From the NCBI GenBank assembly GCA_005191415.1, contig SUPS01000009.1, forward strand, positions 1 through 35,254: DNA of 35,254 nucleotides. Reading direction: 5' to 3'. Position numbers and translations under genes: made by a program. Under the pieces are notes generated by a model that worked only from the letters and a program-made list of their open reading frames with translations, searched no databases and was not told the origin of the DNA. Source of the DNA: Candidatus Helarchaeota ASGARD archaeon Hel_GB_A (GTDB lineage: Archaea > Asgardarchaeota > Lokiarchaeia > Helarchaeales > HEL-GB-A). Of the stretch, positions 24,658 to 32,528 are shown one piece after another. Within the stretch, counting starts at the first letter, position 1; each line of letters opens with the position of its first letter.

Positions 24658-25455
24658 ATGCTCACAGCGGGTATAGATATTGGATCACTTACGACAAAAG
24701 CCCTCATTATAGATGAGGATAAAATAAAGGGTTATGTAATATTGAAATCGGGGCATTTATTTGAGGAGGCGGGGAACGAGGCATATAAGCTCTGTTTAGA
24801 GAAATGTAATTTAACTAACGACGATATTAAATATATTGTAGGAACAGGATACGGACGGGCGCTTATCTCATTTGCGAATGAAAATATCACAGAAATTACC
24901 TGTCATGCGCGTGGAGTATATTATTATTTTCCAGATGCGCATACGGTCATTGATATTGGAGGACAGGATAGCAAAGCGATCAGAATTGGCGAAAATGGAA
25001 AAGTGCTTGATTTTGTTATGAATGATAAATGTGCAGCGGGTACGGGCCGATTTTTAGAGGTCATGCAGAAAGCCTTGAACATTGAGACCTTAGATATGAT
25101 GGGAAAATTGTCTTTAAATTCAAGAAATCCTGCCAAAATCTCGAGTATGTGTACCGTTTTTGCAGAGAGTGAGGTTATTTCGCTATTTGCCCAGAAAAAG
25201 GCGAAGAAAGAAGATATTGTCGCAGGACTTCACACAGCCATCGCGAAACGAATCACAGGCATGGTTAATCGATTGGGACGAGTGCAAGAAAAAATTATAT
25301 TCTGCGGTGGCGTGGCAAAAAATGTAGGCGTAAAGAAAGCTCTTGAACAAGAATTAGGTAAACCCTTATATACACCAGAAGATCCACAGATTACAGGGGC
25401 ATTAGGGGCAGCGTTACTAGCGCAAGAACGATACCAGAAAAAGAAAAAAATATAG
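24658..25455 (+). CDS. Acyl-CoA dehydratase/reductase activase (HgdC-like), canonical
   Basis: A 265-residue ASKHA ATPase with every family motif intact: GIDIGSLTTKAL (5-16), VGTGYGRALI, ITEITCHARG, DIGGQDSKAI (99-108), NDKCAAGTGRFLE (C125), SSMCTVFAESEV (C165), FCGGVAKNVG and ALGAALLAQ. It resembles the homodimeric activator of 2-hydroxyglutaryl-CoA dehydratase more than the two divergent ATPases at 19.8-21.4 kb. AAGGTG lies six bases before the ATG. It stands alone, 3.3 kb downstream of the main cluster, and could serve those subunits or a dehydratase elsewhere in the genome. A T-tract follows the gene at 25462-25468. Confidence 0.88.
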   Translation: MLTAGIDIGSLTTKALIIDEDKIKGYVILKSGHLFEEAGNEAYKLCLEKCNLTNDDIKYIVGTGYGRALISFANENITEITCHARGVYYYFPDAHTVIDIGGQDSKAIRIGENGKVLDFVMNDKCAAGTGRFLEVMQKALNIETLDMMGKLSLNSRNPAKISSMCTVFAESEVISLFAQKKAKKEDIVAGLHTAIAKRITGMVNRLGRVQEKIIFCGGVAKNVGVKKALEQELGKPLYTPEDPQITGALGAALLAQERYQKKKKI

Positions 25456-25461
25456 GCAAAA

Positions 25462-25468
25462 TTTTTTT
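25462..25468 (+). terminator. T-tract after the activase gene
   Basis: Seven uninterrupted Ts lie within a longer A/T run (AAAATTTTTTTCAAAAATTT), seven bases after the stop. Archaeal RNA polymerase often terminates at such tracts without a hairpin. Confidence 0.4.
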
Positions 25469-25551
25469 CAAAAATTTACAATTTTCCCTTAGAGTAATTA
25501 TATCGAAAATCGTAGAAATATTGAAATTAATAAAATAGGTATTTGTTATAT

Positions 25552-25779
25552 ATGGCAAATTATACAATTCATATCCCAGAAGAATTATATAACAGAATGA
25601 AAAAACACCCAGAAATAAAATGGAGCGAGATCCTTCGTCAAGGGATTAAAGAATACCTTGACATACTAGAATTTAAATATGAAATGAAAAGTAGTGAATT
25701 ATTATCAAAGTTAAAAGTAGATTTATCTAAGATTCCAGATGAGTTAGCCATCGATTTTGCTATAAAATCAAGGAGTTAG
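25552..25779 (+). CDS. Orphan VapB-like antitoxin (ribbon-helix-helix)
   Basis: A 75-residue protein starting ANYTIHIPEELYNRMKKHPE, the short strand and helix of the ribbon-helix-helix antitoxin fold, followed by IKWSEILRQGIKEYLD (helix 2) and a C-terminal toxin-binding helix ending IPDELAIDFAIKSRS. ATG 25552 fits the family start better than a TTG nine bases upstream. No PIN-domain toxin follows; the next gene is unrelated. The 3' end is partly duplicated (about 32 bases, out of frame), so the present C-terminus may be altered. It may be a decaying or solitary antitoxin, or act on a toxin elsewhere. Confidence 0.7.
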   Translation: MANYTIHIPEELYNRMKKHPEIKWSEILRQGIKEYLDILEFKYEMKSSELLSKLKVDLSKIPDELAIDFAIKSRS

Positions 25780-25803
25780 TCATCGATTTTGCCATCGATT
25801 TTG
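25741..25803 (+). repeat. Imperfect tandem duplication at the 3' end of the vapB-like gene
   Basis: GAGTTAGCCATCGATTTTGC at 25741 recurs as GAGTTAGTCATCGATTTTGC at 25773, a 32-base shift, and CATCGATTTTGC occurs a third time at 25793. Because 32 is not a multiple of three, the second copy is out of frame with the gene; the first TAG met is the one inside the second copy. Confidence 0.7.
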
Positions 25804-25823
25804 CTTCAAATTTATAAAAGTAA

Positions 25824-25843
25824 TTTATAACTTAAGTTATAAA
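25824..25843. repeat. Perfect 20-base palindrome
   Basis: TTTATAACTTAAGTTATAAA is its own reverse complement. It lies 44 bases after the vapB-like stop and about 140 bases before the next gene. It could be an operator for a dimeric regulator such as a ribbon-helix-helix protein, or a site where a transcript folds. The rest of 25780-25983 holds no visible gene. Confidence 0.45.
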
Positions 25844-25983
25844 AAATTAAAAATAAAGTCAGAATAAATGCTTTTAATTTTCTACAAAATTTTATTAATG
25901 AAATGAATTTATTGGTATAAGATTAGATGATGATGAAAAGAAGTAAATAACATGCAATAATTTTAATGGAGAGAAGAAAAAAA

Positions 25984-27159
25984 ATGCCATATACTTACGG
26001 GGATATTAAGGATACTATAAAAACGAAAGTTTATTTTCCTATGAATAGGAATCTCATGATGGTTCATCGGGAAATGGGTTGGGACTACATGGAGATGGCA
26101 TTGACTGAAACGATCCGAAATTTTTATGATATAGTGAAACTTCGGCTGGATGAAGCGATTCAAACATCCAAATTAGTTCTAGAAGGAAAGTTAGAGAATG
26201 CAGATAAGATATTTTGTTATTATTTTTTCCCCCCTGTGATTTGTATTAGAAGTGATTTGCAGCAAGGCACTACTACGCTTCTATATGGAGAATCAACCGA
26301 TACGACCTATGTAGTTATTTCGGACCTTACAGGGGAGATTGCATTTTTACTCAATACGCATTCAGAATCAGGGATTCCCGTTGAATGGTGGCTTGTGCAT
26401 TCGGAAGATGAATTGCTTAATCGACGTCATATTAAATTAGGATGGAAACTCCGAGACATACCAGCGAAAACTAAAGATTTAACCAAGACAGGGTTTCGAT
26501 TAATTGATATTTTTAAAGATATACGAAATGAACGCACACCACAATGGGCTCAGAGTGCTTACAATACATTAATGGTATATAGTGGAGGAATGTGTAATGC
26601 AGGTTTGGAGCAAAGCAATTATGAGGTCATTAGCTATATTTGGGAAGGAGTTAATGCCAAAAAAATCTCGACATTCGGCGATTATTACTTCTGTTTCACT
26701 CCGTGGCCACCGTTTCTCACAACCCTTTTCGGAATGCCTCGGGCAAATTTTACATCGCGGTTTTGTGGATTAAGCTCAGGTCATAAGCTATATCTTCATC
26801 AAATGCAGTTTCCCGGCGTGGCAGGTAATCCAGGAACTTGGTATATGGACACAATTCCGGAAACGGTGGATATCGTATGGCGCAAGAAATTAGAAAAAAT
26901 TGGCTATCCGACCCCATCCCAGACGTTACAGATGGAGACACCTAATTACGCCAAGAAAGAAATATATGAAAAGGAAACATTCGAGTATAAATATCCAAAA
27001 GGTGATCGTATCACCGCAGAAAAGTTAGGGTTATCTGTAGAGGAATGTATTTCAGGGGTCTATCTAGATCTAGACCATGAAACGCCTCTCAATGAGAAAA
27101 TTACGCCTGATAAAGTATTAGCGGTTGGGTTAGGGCGTCAGACACAATCAAAAAAGTAG
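25984..27159 (+). CDS. Unrecognised soluble protein, 391 residues
   Basis: No family is recognised. It has no signal peptide or membrane helix. Visible traits: many Trp/Tyr/Phe residues, a run of beta-strand-like segments in the first half (CYYFFPPVICIRSDLQQG, TTYVVISDLTGEIAFLL), conserved-looking acidic and histidine residues (NTHSESGIP, WWLVHSEDELLNRRH), cysteines at MCNAGLEQ and RFCGLSSGH, and a TPWPPFLTTLFGMP loop. The layout suggests an enzyme. An ATG at 25966 is in frame; 25984 is preferred weakly because GGAGAG lies ten bases upstream. It converges with the alpha-galactosidase gene, five bases apart. Confidence 0.72.
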   Translation: MPYTYGDIKDTIKTKVYFPMNRNLMMVHREMGWDYMEMALTETIRNFYDIVKLRLDEAIQTSKLVLEGKLENADKIFCYYFFPPVICIRSDLQQGTTTLLYGESTDTTYVVISDLTGEIAFLLNTHSESGIPVEWWLVHSEDELLNRRHIKLGWKLRDIPAKTKDLTKTGFRLIDIFKDIRNERTPQWAQSAYNTLMVYSGGMCNAGLEQSNYEVISYIWEGVNAKKISTFGDYYFCFTPWPPFLTTLFGMPRANFTSRFCGLSSGHKLYLHQMQFPGVAGNPGTWYMDTIPETVDIVWRKKLEKIGYPTPSQTLQMETPNYAKKEIYEKETFEYKYPKGDRITAEKLGLSVEECISGVYLDLDHETPLNEKITPDKVLAVGLGRQTQSKK

Positions 27160-27164
27160 GGAGT

Positions 27165-29570
27165 TTAACTTTTTAATTTTAATGTTATGTTAGCGCTATT
27201 CTCAAAGCGAATATTTATTACAAGTAAGTCATCCTCATTTCGTGCCATATCACATGGACTTTCGGAAATTAATTCAGTTTCTTGAAAAGATGAAGGCAAA
27301 TATAGATAAAGTTGCCCCTTGTTGCGGCCTGGCTTTTTTATTTCTAATGATACCTCATTAGTTTCTGGGTTGAATTCATACTTAGTTATCTCAATTGCAC
27401 CCTGAGAAAAGTGAAAAGTCGAAGCGATAAATTGAGGTTCTTGTTTTGTGGGACGAATTACAAGAAATTTCACTGAATGTCCTTTCAGTTCTTTAATTTT
27501 AGCATGATCCTTACGAATTTGGAAGTATTTTTTCTCCCAGAAATCGAAGATATGATAAGTAAGATTTGGATCGAGTTGAAATCGCTCGATTGAAATAAGA
27601 ATACTTTTCGTCTTCTTAGTCCAATTAAAGATTCCTACAAGATAAAAAGGGGTTGAAAAATGACTTGAGGTAATTTCGTACTTTAAATACATCGGAGGAG
27701 AATTTTCAAAAAGATCAAGAGGGATAGCTGGAGTTTTAGAGGGGGGTAATAAAAATTTGATATAATTTAAGTCTTGTGGAGCAAGTTCGGGAAGATTATC
27801 ACTTGAAATGAGCAGTCCTCCACATAACCCCATAAGGGTAACTTCGAATTCAATTTCGTGAGGCTTTAGATTGCTTCGGGTTCTACGCACGAGGAGGCAA
27901 TCAGGGTCGTTTATCCAAAATTTATTGTGCATAAAAGAGCGAAGTACCACAGATCTTAAGGCGTCTTCCATTGCTGGGACGCCTTCCAATCCTGCGAAGA
28001 AAAATTTATTAAGGAACCAATAAAGAAAAGGCTGACTAAATGCATAATAAGTGTCAACTCCAATTCGTATTCCATCCACTAGCCCGATAGAAGGTCCTAA
28101 TGGAGCACCGCACCCTAGAATAAAGACATCGTCACCTATGGCATCCCGAATGATTTCCAATCCCTTGCGATATGCTTGGATACGGGTCATAGATGGATCA
28201 TGAAAGACACCATCTACGGCTGCCGCAAAGATAAAATCGATTTTGATAAATTTGTATCCCCATTCTTCTGTAATTGTTTTAAAGAGGGTATGAAGCCATT
28301 CTTGCACTTCAGGATGGGTACAATCCAACCCATAAAATTTATTGAAAAGCCCCCATTCAGGATTAATTTCGACTTCCATAGGATTACCGTTTTTTTCCCG
28401 AATCACCCAATCAGGATGTTCTTGATATATCTTGGATGATTTCGATACAAGAAAAGGTGCAAGCCACAAACCGGGTTTAAAACCATCTGCAATAATTTCT
28501 TTGGCAAGCCATCCTAACCCATGAGGAAATCGATCATTAGTCTCTAACCAATCTCCAATTTTCACATTAAATCGTTTCTTCGGAAGATATCCATCATCCA
28601 GTTGAATATATTCTACAGGGATATCTTTATGATGGGTAAGGAATTCAGAATTCTGAAGTATCGCGTCCTCTGAAACTCGAGAATAATAGTAATACCACGA
28701 ACACCACCCAGTGGGAATGGGATCCCAAGTACGCGCTTTCATTTCAGCCCGTGTCAAATTCGCGTAATAATCGAGACTATCGAGTGCATCCATCCCATTC
28801 ATAATCAAAACAAGCTTTTCAGAGAAAACCTCGGTATTCGGTGGTAATTCAATCCCACCTACAAGGGATTGGGCGAAAATATATTTAAATTCATCCTTCT
28901 CATAATTCACATGGAGACCAATTTGGGTGAGATGGTTTTTCATAGAGATAAATCCGAGTGTAAGGAATTTCTGTGTCTTTAAATTCTTTATTACTGCAAA
29001 ATTATCGCTTAAAAATTGCCCTTTACGAAATTTTTCTTTCGTCGAATACATAACACGTTGTGGTAATTTCATCCAAGGGCGCTTCAGGCGTTTGTCTAAA
29101 GATATAACCTCCACGCGACTCCAGGATTGCCAATCTTGACGGAAAAGCCGCCAATCTTGAATTGACCCTAACTGAAAAATACCTTGATACTCTCTTGAAA
29201 CAATAAGGGGATAAAATGCTTTGATAAGATAGCCATTTTGCGAACTTTTGATTGAAGTTTGAAATATTATATGAGGAGTTTCTTCATAAAGAATTATTGA
29301 TAGCGTGAATAAAAGCCCATTCTTAAAGCGGAATTTAGCGATTAAGGATGTATATTTTCCCTTGTCATCAAGATTTGATTTAACTTCATATTGTTTTTCA
29401 CTCGCCTCTGGACTTGAAAGTTTAAGTTCCTTACCATCTTGCTTTATTAAGATAAATGATGCAAAAGCATTTATCATAAGTTTTGAACCAGTACTTTTAT
29501 CACAAATATCAAATAATCCCTTTTTTTCGTTATATGTGAGTTGAACCCATTGCGTCGATAATGTTGGCAT
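27165..29570 (-). CDS. GH36-type alpha-galactosidase (clan GH-D)
   Basis: An 801-residue glycoside hydrolase. Residues 1-275 form the beta-sandwich N-domain, 283-600 the TIM barrel and the rest a C-terminal beta domain. Catalytic signatures: PTGWCSWYYYY (286-296), QLDDGY (323-328), PGLWLAPF (366-373), FIKIDF with the nucleophile D445, and DGIRIGVDT with the likely acid/base D506. This order is diagnostic of GH36/melibiase-like alpha-galactosidases, although alpha-N-acetylgalactosaminidase or raffinose-synthase-like activity is possible. No signal peptide, so the enzyme should act on imported oligosaccharides or internal glycolipids. GAGGAG lies nine bases before the ATG. Divergent from the surface-protein gene at 29688. 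Confidence 0.88.
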   Translation of the reverse strand: MPTLSTQWVQLTYNEKKGLFDICDKSTGSKLMINAFASFILIKQDGKELKLSSPEASEKQYEVKSNLDDKGKYTSLIAKFRFKNGLLFTLSIILYEETPHIIFQTSIKSSQNGYLIKAFYPLIVSREYQGIFQLGSIQDWRLFRQDWQSWSRVEVISLDKRLKRPWMKLPQRVMYSTKEKFRKGQFLSDNFAVIKNLKTQKFLTLGFISMKNHLTQIGLHVNYEKDEFKYIFAQSLVGGIELPPNTEVFSEKLVLIMNGMDALDSLDYYANLTRAEMKARTWDPIPTGWCSWYYYYSRVSEDAILQNSEFLTHHKDIPVEYIQLDDGYLPKKRFNVKIGDWLETNDRFPHGLGWLAKEIIADGFKPGLWLAPFLVSKSSKIYQEHPDWVIREKNGNPMEVEINPEWGLFNKFYGLDCTHPEVQEWLHTLFKTITEEWGYKFIKIDFIFAAAVDGVFHDPSMTRIQAYRKGLEIIRDAIGDDVFILGCGAPLGPSIGLVDGIRIGVDTYYAFSQPFLYWFLNKFFFAGLEGVPAMEDALRSVVLRSFMHNKFWINDPDCLLVRRTRSNLKPHEIEFEVTLMGLCGGLLISSDNLPELAPQDLNYIKFLLPPSKTPAIPLDLFENSPPMYLKYEITSSHFSTPFYLVGIFNWTKKTKSILISIERFQLDPNLTYHIFDFWEKKYFQIRKDHAKIKELKGHSVKFLVIRPTKQEPQFIASTFHFSQGAIEITKYEFNPETNEVSLEIKKPGRNKGQLYLYLPSSFQETELISESPCDMARNEDDLLVINIRFENSANITLKLKS

Positions 29571-29651
29571 TCAAAAAACTCCTCACAATTCAATCGTTAC
29601 TTTTATAGGAGTATTTTATCGATTGATAATGTTTAAATGTTATCGCTTTTA

Positions 29652-29664
29652 GTTTATATATACC
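29652..29664 (+). promoter_or_regulatory. Possible TATA box for the surface-protein gene
   Basis: TTTATATATACC lies 24-36 bases before the ATG at 29688 in the divergent gap with the alpha-galactosidase. AAGG lies eight bases before that ATG, so translation is likely SD-led; another A/T box (GTTTAAATG, 29631-29639) is an alternative that would leave a longer leader. Confidence 0.3.
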
Positions 29665-29687
29665 ACTTACGTAAGAAGGTTACTTAT

Positions 29688-30416
29688 ATGAGAAATAAAA
29701 AATTCTTCTTCTTTGTTCTAGCTGGCTTATTATCAGTGACTTTCGCCATACCTGTAGTAGCAGATGGCAGACCTTCTTTGGCATTAAACCCTGAAGACGT
29801 ACCAGGCTGGTGGCTTTATACCGAAGGTGAAATTCCTGGTTGGAATTTTACCTACTCTTCAGAAAATGTTAATTTAACCACGTGGTACTAAATTTGGATT
29901 AATAATCAAACATCTCACGGTTCTGATATAGGTGCTGCGTGGGCAGAAGTAAATGCTTGCATCGCTCTCGCTGGCGTAGATTTAGGCTTTGATATGTCTC
30001 ATTACTGTATAGGACCTATATGTATTGATCTTTGGGAAATGTTTTTCCAACCTCTCTTCGTAGCTACTAATGCAACGGAAAAAAGTATTCCAGGATGGGA
30101 TCATGCTTATGTTTGGCAAGAGAATAGTCTTTGGTTCGCAATTGGTGCTCGAGGCTCATTACTGGTCTTCATTGGTGGATGGGGTTCTGATACACCCCCG
30201 GATAACCCCTTCGCAGGAGGCTGGATGGTAAAGACCCCCAGTGATAAAAATGCAGATGAGGATGACGTTGAAGGACTATTGAAGGCGCAAGGAGCGAAGT
30301 TTGCAGGTGGAATTCCAGCTTTTGACTTTATTCCCATTGTAGTAAGCGTAATGATGCTTATGAGCATAATTTTTCTACTTCGAAAAAACCAGCTAAGTCT
30401 CATAAAGACTTATTAA
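29688..30416 (+). pseudogene. Secreted surface protein with CTERM-like tail, interrupted by an in-frame TAA
   Basis: One frame encodes a protein of about 241 residues broken only by TAA at 29889-29891 (codon 68). Before it: a signal peptide (basic MRNKK, hydrophobic FFFFVLAGLLSVTFAIPVV, then ADG) and a W-rich segment (NPEDVPGWWLYTEGEIPGW). After it, without a frame change: cysteine-bearing ACIALAGVDLGFDMSHYCIG, IPGWDHAYVW, then GGIPAFDFIPIVVSVMMLMS with basic RKNQ. That tail, a proline motif, a hydrophobic helix and positive charges, resembles archaeal CTERM sorting signals, including those described in Lokiarchaea. It may be a nonsense-mutated gene, a sequencing error or readthrough. The downstream part could also start at ATG 29994 but would lack the signal peptide. 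AAGG precedes ATG 29688. Confidence 0.75.
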
Positions 30417-30424
30417 AAAAATTC

Positions 30425-30433
30425 TTTTTTTTT
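30425..30433 (+). terminator. T-tract after the surface-protein gene
   Basis: Nine consecutive Ts (30425-30433), followed by further T-rich sequence, begin nine bases after the final stop codon. This is typical of archaeal hairpin-free termination. Confidence 0.5.
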
Positions 30434-30498
30434 CTTTATTCTATTCTAAAAGATCAATATTTAAATTAGGAATAATTAAAAGAATATAACTTATTTTT

Positions 30499-30525
30499 AT
30501 CGGTAAAGAAGTATTTTTTGCCGAT
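30499..30525. repeat. Stem-loop in a non-coding stretch
   Basis: ATCGGTAAA (30499-30507) pairs with TTTGCCGAT (30517-30525), nine pairs including one G-U, around a nine-base loop. It sits in the otherwise empty stretch 30434-30642. It could be a structured RNA element, a transcription terminator for either strand, or a protein site; nothing decides between these. Confidence 0.35.
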
Positions 30526-30645
30526 ATATTTAATGAAATCCATTAGAATTATCATAATGGCATATTGTATTCGAATAATATCAAAATTTTATGTGATAAT
30601 TCTAAGAAGTATGAAATCATTTAAAATCTAAAAAAATTGGTTGTG

Positions 30646-30735
30646 ATGTGTATAGATTTACTCATAGTCATTGGATTGATTGCTACTGATTTTGTGTTTT
30701 TGAAATTAATCTATGACTTATTAAAGAAATGGTAG
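30646..30735 (+). CDS. Candidate small membrane peptide (29 residues)
   Basis: The ATG at 30646 (or a GTG at 30643) opens a short frame ending TAG at 30733-30735. The peptide has a single hydrophobic stretch (LLIVIGLIATDFVFLKLIY) and a basic KKW end, like known single-helix small membrane proteins. No clear ribosome site (only GGTTGTG overlapping the start). It converges on the FixX gene five bases away. It may be a chance ORF in AT-rich DNA. Confidence 0.25.
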   Translation: MCIDLLIVIGLIATDFVFLKLIYDLLKKW

Positions 30736-30737
30736 GG

Positions 30738-30751
30738 CGCTAGGAATAGCG
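30738..30751 (-). terminator. Hairpin across the FixX stop codon
   Basis: On the minus strand CGCTA-TTCC-TAGCG forms a five-base stem overlapping the TAG stop of the FixX-like gene, followed by a moderately T-rich stretch. A weak termination or 3'-end-protecting structure. Confidence 0.3.
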
Positions 30752-31042
30752 AAGGACAACGCCTGTTCCACCCTCAGGGTAGTTCCAGTCGATAGCGCCT
30801 GTTGGGCAGAGAATAACACAAGCCCCACACTCGAAACAGAGTTCTGGATAGGTATATTTTGCTTTTCCATCAATTATTTCGAAACATCCACCCGGACAAT
30901 GTTTAAAGCAAAGCCGACATCCACCACATTTATCTTCATTAACTTTAATATTATCACCCTTGGTGGGAATCATTTCCACGAGATCTTTCAATTTTTCTCG
31001 TAATTTTTCTCCTTCAAATTCCTCCGCTGGAAATTTTTTCAC
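30740..31042 (-). CDS. fixX: FixX-like ferredoxin with two [4Fe-4S]-type motifs
   Basis: A 100-residue ferredoxin. C39xxC42xxC45xxxC49P and C69xxC72xxC75xxxC79P are two complete cluster motifs, with an additional C53. The end WNYPEGGTGVVLRYS matches the characteristic C-terminus of FixX-type ferredoxins (W-x-YP-x-GG-x-GV). FixX proteins form the iron-sulfur part of ETF:quinone-oxidoreductase-like systems with FixC. The reading frame stays open back to 31147, but GTG 31042 is chosen: GGTGAG lies four bases upstream and the ferredoxin would otherwise overlap FixC by 76 bases. It follows the FixC-like gene by 29 bases. No FixA/FixB (ETF) genes are in the window. Confidence 0.82.
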   Translation of the reverse strand: MKKFPAEEFEGEKLREKLKDLVEMIPTKGDNIKVNEDKCGGCRLCFKHCPGGCFEIIDGKAKYTYPELCFECGACVILCPTGAIDWNYPEGGTGVVLRYS

Positions 31043-31071
31043 GTATCTCACCTTATTACAATTTTTGTAGT

Positions 31072-32430
31072 TTATCTCATTAAGGATGTGAATAATTGGA
31101 GGTACGGTCCCAATAGCATGCGCATAGGTTTGGAAAGTGCCATCCATTCTTGGGCGTATTTAATAGTCCGATTAATAGAGCTGCTACCGACTTCTTCATG
31201 GGAGGTACCATGTTCCATGAGGGAAGCGAGTCCTCGGGTGAATTGGTCGGCGAGGACGTTTATACCGCCAGATTCATGAGTGAGCCAATCTGCCATTTCT
31301 TTCCCCATTTTTAAGTTCTTTCCAACATCGCTTTCAATCCATTTTCGTTGGTATCGTTGGAAGAACTCGGCGGATGTATCGCCTTTTTCGAGGGCTTTGG
31401 TTGCTATTTCAGCCGCTATCTTACCTGCGGAGACCGCACCGCACCAACCAGCTCCATCAATCGGGCATACAAACCCCGCTGCATCACCAATTAACATTAT
31501 GTTATCGGCATACGATTTGAAGAGAGTACCATTCGGGCCGACAGGATTAGTTAAAGGAATAGAGTGAGCGATATAGCTTCGAGGTTTGCCACCTTTTAAT
31601 TTTGGTTTAACGATGGGATGATTTATTGAATTCCACATATACCACCAGATATTATGCTCAAGGCGAATAAGGTCGTTCATGATGATGCCAAGTCCAAGTG
31701 CTAGTGAGCCTCGGTCAGGGAAAATCCAAAAATAGCCCGCATTCCCTGCCATAGGTTGCGCGAAGTAAATTTCTAAAAGAACTCCAATATCGCCATCATC
31801 ATGTTCAATAGAGCTTCCGAATCGTTCATCAATAAGTTTTTCGTCAAGTTCCCAATCGATTTTACAGCATAGACAGTTTTCATGACTGCCCCACATTGGT
31901 CGGAGACCAGCCATTCGGCCAATAATAGAAAGTACGCCATCGGCTCCGATTACAATGTCAGCTTCATATTTTTCGCCTTTTTCATCAATTACTCCAATAA
32001 TTTTTCCATTTGCGTCGCGTACTACCCCCGTTACAAGGGTAGAAGTTTTTAATTCAGCTCCAGCGGCGACTGATTGTTCTGCCCACCATTTATCGAACAC
32101 ATTACGATAAACATTGAAGGGGTCAGAGATTTCTTTGCTAGGGTGGCTGAATCCTACCAGACTGTATCCACCTTTCTCCCAATCTTTACCTTCTGGGACA
32201 AAGTATAAGCGACCACCATCGACTCGTCGTTCGATGGGTGCATCGGCTGGAAAATCAGGATGTATTTTCCTGGCAATATTGCCCCAGATAGTGGACCCAC
32301 TTGTGTTTTTTTCGCCTGGATTTCGGGCGCGTTCCAGCATCAAGACCTTCAATCCGTTTTCGACAGCTATTTTGGAGAAGGCTGATCCTCCAGGACCAGC
32401 TCCAACTACAACACAATTGTATTTTGTCAT
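31072..32430 (-). CDS. FixC/geranylgeranyl reductase-family FAD oxidoreductase
   Basis: A 452-residue flavoprotein: FAD motif VVGAGPGGSAFSK (7-19), GADGVLSIIGRMAG near the middle (ADG motif), YFWIFPDRGSLALGLG, and IMLIGDAAGFVCPIDGAGW, the second FAD contact. It belongs to the FixC/ETF-QO and geranylgeranyl reductase superfamily. With a FixX ferredoxin behind it, either an electron-bifurcating/ETF-linked oxidoreductase or an archaeal prenyl-lipid reductase fed by ferredoxin is possible; both gene pairs are known in archaea. Two cysteines in ENCLCCKIDW are notable. ATG with GTGATGG upstream. It is divergent from the GNAT gene, with a 98-base gap holding A/T boxes for both strands. Confidence 0.82.
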   Translation of the reverse strand: MTKYNCVVVGAGPGGSAFSKIAVENGLKVLMLERARNPGEKNTSGSTIWGNIARKIHPDFPADAPIERRVDGGRLYFVPEGKDWEKGGYSLVGFSHPSKEISDPFNVYRNVFDKWWAEQSVAAGAELKTSTLVTGVVRDANGKIIGVIDEKGEKYEADIVIGADGVLSIIGRMAGLRPMWGSHENCLCCKIDWELDEKLIDERFGSSIEHDDGDIGVLLEIYFAQPMAGNAGYFWIFPDRGSLALGLGIIMNDLIRLEHNIWWYMWNSINHPIVKPKLKGGKPRSYIAHSIPLTNPVGPNGTLFKSYADNIMLIGDAAGFVCPIDGAGWCGAVSAGKIAAEIATKALEKGDTSAEFFQRYQRKWIESDVGKNLKMGKEMADWLTHESGGINVLADQFTRGLASLMEHGTSHEEVGSSSINRTIKYAQEWMALSKPMRMLLGPYLQLFTSLMR

Positions 32431-32493
32431 TCCATCACTTTAATGGTTAGTTCTGGATAGAATAAATTATAGGTATGTTATTTAACTTCTTAT

Positions 32494-32508
32494 CTTAAAT
32501 AAATATCC
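32494..32508 (+). promoter_or_regulatory. Likely TATA element of the GNAT gene
   Basis: CTTAAATAAATATCC is centred about 29 bases before ATG 32529, and no ribosome site precedes that ATG, suggesting a leaderless mRNA. On the other strand CTATAATTTATTC (32460-32472) is a candidate box for the FixC-like gene. Confidence 0.4.
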
Positions 32509-32528
32509 TATTAAAGCAAAATCGTTTA

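Noticed and set aside
29889-29891. Pyrrolysine or selenocysteine recoding in the surface protein.
   Set aside because: The codon is TAA, not TAG or TGA.
31043-31147. Longer N-terminus for the FixX-like ferredoxin.
   Set aside because: It would overlap the FixC-like gene by 76 bases and has no family similarity; GTG 31042 has a GGTGAG ribosome site.
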